DNA of 64,000 nt from DASUPK01 sp963795665 (lineage in GTDB: Bacteria; Actinomycetota; Thermoleophilia; Solirubrobacterales; 70-9): the NCBI GenBank assembly GCA_963795665.1, contig CAWCIP010000020.1, forward strand, positions 1-64,000, in the 5' to 3' direction. This document shows positions 62,568-64,000 of this stretch, in pieces. The stretch's first letter is position 1, and each line of letters starts with the position of its first letter. Below the pieces are notes generated by a model, which saw only the letters and a list, made by a program, of their open reading frames with translations, made no database searches and was not told the origin of the DNA. The translations under genes and the position numbers were made by a program.

Positions 62568-64000
62568 GTGATCACCGCGCCGATCCGATCGGGGAGGCTC
62601 ACAGCCTCCGGATGGGCACTGGTCCTGACGCTGGCGTACTTCGCCTCGGCGAAGCTCGGGCTGGGCCTCGCCTTTTCCAACGAGAGCGTGACGGCGGTCT
62701 GGCCGCCGACGGGGATCGCGCTCGCCGCCCTGGTGCTCGGCGGACGGGGGCTGTGGCCGGGCGTCCTGCTGGGTGCCTTCCTCGCCAACGTCACGACCGA
62801 CGTGCCGGTCTACACAGCCGTGGGAATCGCTGTGGGCAACACGCTGGAGGCGGTTGCTGGAGCGTGGCTGCTCGACCGCTTCGGCTTCCGGCCGGCAATG
62901 CTGCGACTGCGCGACATCTTCGCGCTCGTCCTGCTGGCCGGAGTGCTCAGCACCGCGATCAGCGCCACAATCGGCATCGCAAGCCTCAGCGTCGGGGACT
63001 CGCTCTCCGGGGGTGCGCTCTCAGCCTGGCGCGTCTGGTGGCTGGGCGACATGGGGGGCGACCTGCTGGTGGCGTCCCTGATCTTCGTGCTCGTCACCCA
63101 CTGGCCCTATCGCGACATGCCGGGGAGGGCGGGCGAGGCACTCGTCCTCGCGCTGGCCCTGGTCGGCGTCGGACTCGTGGTCTTCAGCCATGATGCTCCG
63201 GCCCCCTACTTGACGTTCCCGATCATCGTCTGGGCGGCGCTCCGCTTCCTTCAGCCGGGCGCAGCCGTCGCCGCGGTGGTCCTCGCCAGCATCGCGGTGG
63301 CCTTCACCGCCAACGACTCGGGACCGTTCGTCCGCTCCTCGCAGGACGCCAGCCTTCTCCTCGCCCAGAGCTTCTCGATGATCATCGGCCTGACGGGCCT
63401 GATTCTCGCGACCGTCACCTCCCAGCGCAGGTCGGCCGAGCGCAGGGCGCAGCACCTGGCGCACGATCTGCAGGCGGAGCTGCTGCCTCCGCAGCTTCCG
63501 GAGATACCCCAGTTCGAGGCGGGCGGCTGGTATCGCGCCGGCATGAAGGGACAGGAGGTCGGCGGCGATTTCTACGACGTCTTCCAGGCGAGCCCCGGCC
63601 GCTGGGTGGCGGTGATCGGGGACGTCTGCGGGAAGGGGCCCGAATCGGCCTCCTTGACCGCACTCGCCCGCTACACCCTCCGAGCAGTCGGCCGGGACGC
63701 GACCGGTCCCAGCGACGCGCTGCGAGCTCTCAACGATGCCATCCTCGAGCAGCGATCCGACCATCGCTTCATGACCGCCGTCCTCGTGCAGCTCGACGTC
63801 GCGGGTCCCGAGGACGGCGTGGCCCTGAGCAACGGGGGCCATCCGCCTCCGCTTCTGGTCCGAGCCGGTGGGGACATCGAGGAGGTGATCGGGGAGGGCG
63901 GAATGCTGCTCGGGATCTACTCCGACCCCGAGCTGGTCGATCAGCGCCTAGAGCTGCGACCCGGTGACTCGCTCGTGCTCTTCACCGACGGGCTCGCCGA
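62568..64000 (+). CDS. MASE1-SpoIIE phosphatase (PP2C type), 3' truncated by window
   Basis: At least 477 residues, running off the window end. Residues 10-300 are a MASE1 sensor with about eight membrane helices: AVWPPTGIALAALVLGG, GAFLANVTTD, GVLSTAISATIGI, WLGDMGGDLLVA. A short coiled linker (SQRRSAERRAQHLAHDLQ) leads into a SpoIIE/PP2C domain with LLPPQLPEIPQFEAGGWYR, GGDFYDVF, VIGDVCGKGPESASLTALA and NGGHPPPLL. The metal-binding Asp residues are present. It would dephosphorylate STAS antagonists, and two are in this window. The start is GTG 62568, with TAGATT (62552-62557) 10 bases upstream. Confidence 0.9.
   Translation, partial: MITAPIRSGRLTASGWALVLTLAYFASAKLGLGLAFSNESVTAVWPPTGIALAALVLGGRGLWPGVLLGAFLANVTTDVPVYTAVGIAVGNTLEAVAGAWLLDRFGFRPAMLRLRDIFALVLLAGVLSTAISATIGIASLSVGDSLSGGALSAWRVWWLGDMGGDLLVASLIFVLVTHWPYRDMPGRAGEALVLALALVGVGLVVFSHDAPAPYLTFPIIVWAALRFLQPGAAVAAVVLASIAVAFTANDSGPFVRSSQDASLLLAQSFSMIIGLTGLILATVTSQRRSAERRAQHLAHDLQAELLPPQLPEIPQFEAGGWYRAGMKGQEVGGDFYDVFQASPGRWVAVIGDVCGKGPESASLTALARYTLRAVGRDATGPSDALRALNDAILEQRSDHRFMTAVLVQLDVAGPEDGVALSNGGHPPPLLVRAGGDIEEVIGEGGMLLGIYSDPELVDQRLELRPGDSLVLFTDGLA

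Overview
This 64 kb window is high-GC bacterial chromosome from a probable actinomycete. Split PucR-type regulators, a wax-ester synthase/DGAT, TANNNT-type -10 boxes, leaderless starts and an actinobacterial c-di-AMP riboswitch point towards Thermoleophilia/Solirubrobacterales. That placement is inference, since there is no rRNA or phylogenetic marker here. No tRNA, rRNA, CRISPR array, insertion sequence or phage module was found. The window cuts a response regulator at its left edge and a MASE1-SpoIIE phosphatase at its right edge.

Layout. 0-3 kb: a two-component system and a PucR-type regulator. 3-5 kb: fatty-acid desaturase and small proteins. 5.2-7.6 kb: a GAF-GGDEF-EAL c-di-GMP enzyme. 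7.6-12.9 kb: a stress/nucleotide-signalling operon (STAS, CRP-CBS-nucleotidyltransferase, DnaQ-like exonuclease), then an APC permease and a 34-aa membrane peptide. 13-17.1 kb: a glycerol operon (glycerol 3-P dehydrogenase, FAD oxidoreductase, FGGY kinase). 17.2 kb: PuuD-like hydrolase. 17.8-26.9 kb: a large minus-strand kdp potassium locus (histidine kinase, KdpE, two tiny membrane ORFs, KdpA, KdpC, KdpB, an unknown protein, KdpD sensor half, Usp protein). 27-37 kb: amino-acid/polyamine catabolism (APC permease, glutamine-synthetase-like enzyme, aldehyde dehydrogenase, SDR, glutamine amidotransferase, RidA, threonine ammonia-lyase) and an esterase-Baeyer-Villiger monooxygenase fusion. 37-42 kb: crotonase, metallo-beta-lactamase/rhodanese protein, two secreted proteins. 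42-45 kb: an ArsR-DUF2892-MMPL operon. 45-51 kb: cell-wall hydrolase, HD-GYP regulator, alpha/beta hydrolase, acyl-ACP thioesterase with WS/DGAT, DoxX. 52-62 kb: cell-envelope functions (GT-C glycosyltransferases, GH76-like enzyme, arylsulfotransferase, SGNH esterase, peroxiredoxin), including a c-di-AMP riboswitch in front of a 42-aa membrane peptide.

How the parts fit. Potassium and turgor control (Kdp, c-di-AMP riboswitch), partner-switching stress signalling (two STAS proteins, SpoIIE phosphatase), c-di-GMP turnover (GGDEF-EAL, HD-GYP) and storage-lipid synthesis (desaturase, thioesterase, WS/DGAT, glycerol use) share the window. Many genes have a TANNNT hexamer 6-7 nt before the start codon, which implies leaderless mRNAs.

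Caution on quality: at least eleven genes carry single-base frameshifts, mostly net +1, with over 20 packed into the kdp locus. The broken genes keep all catalytic motifs, so consensus sequencing error is more likely than decay.
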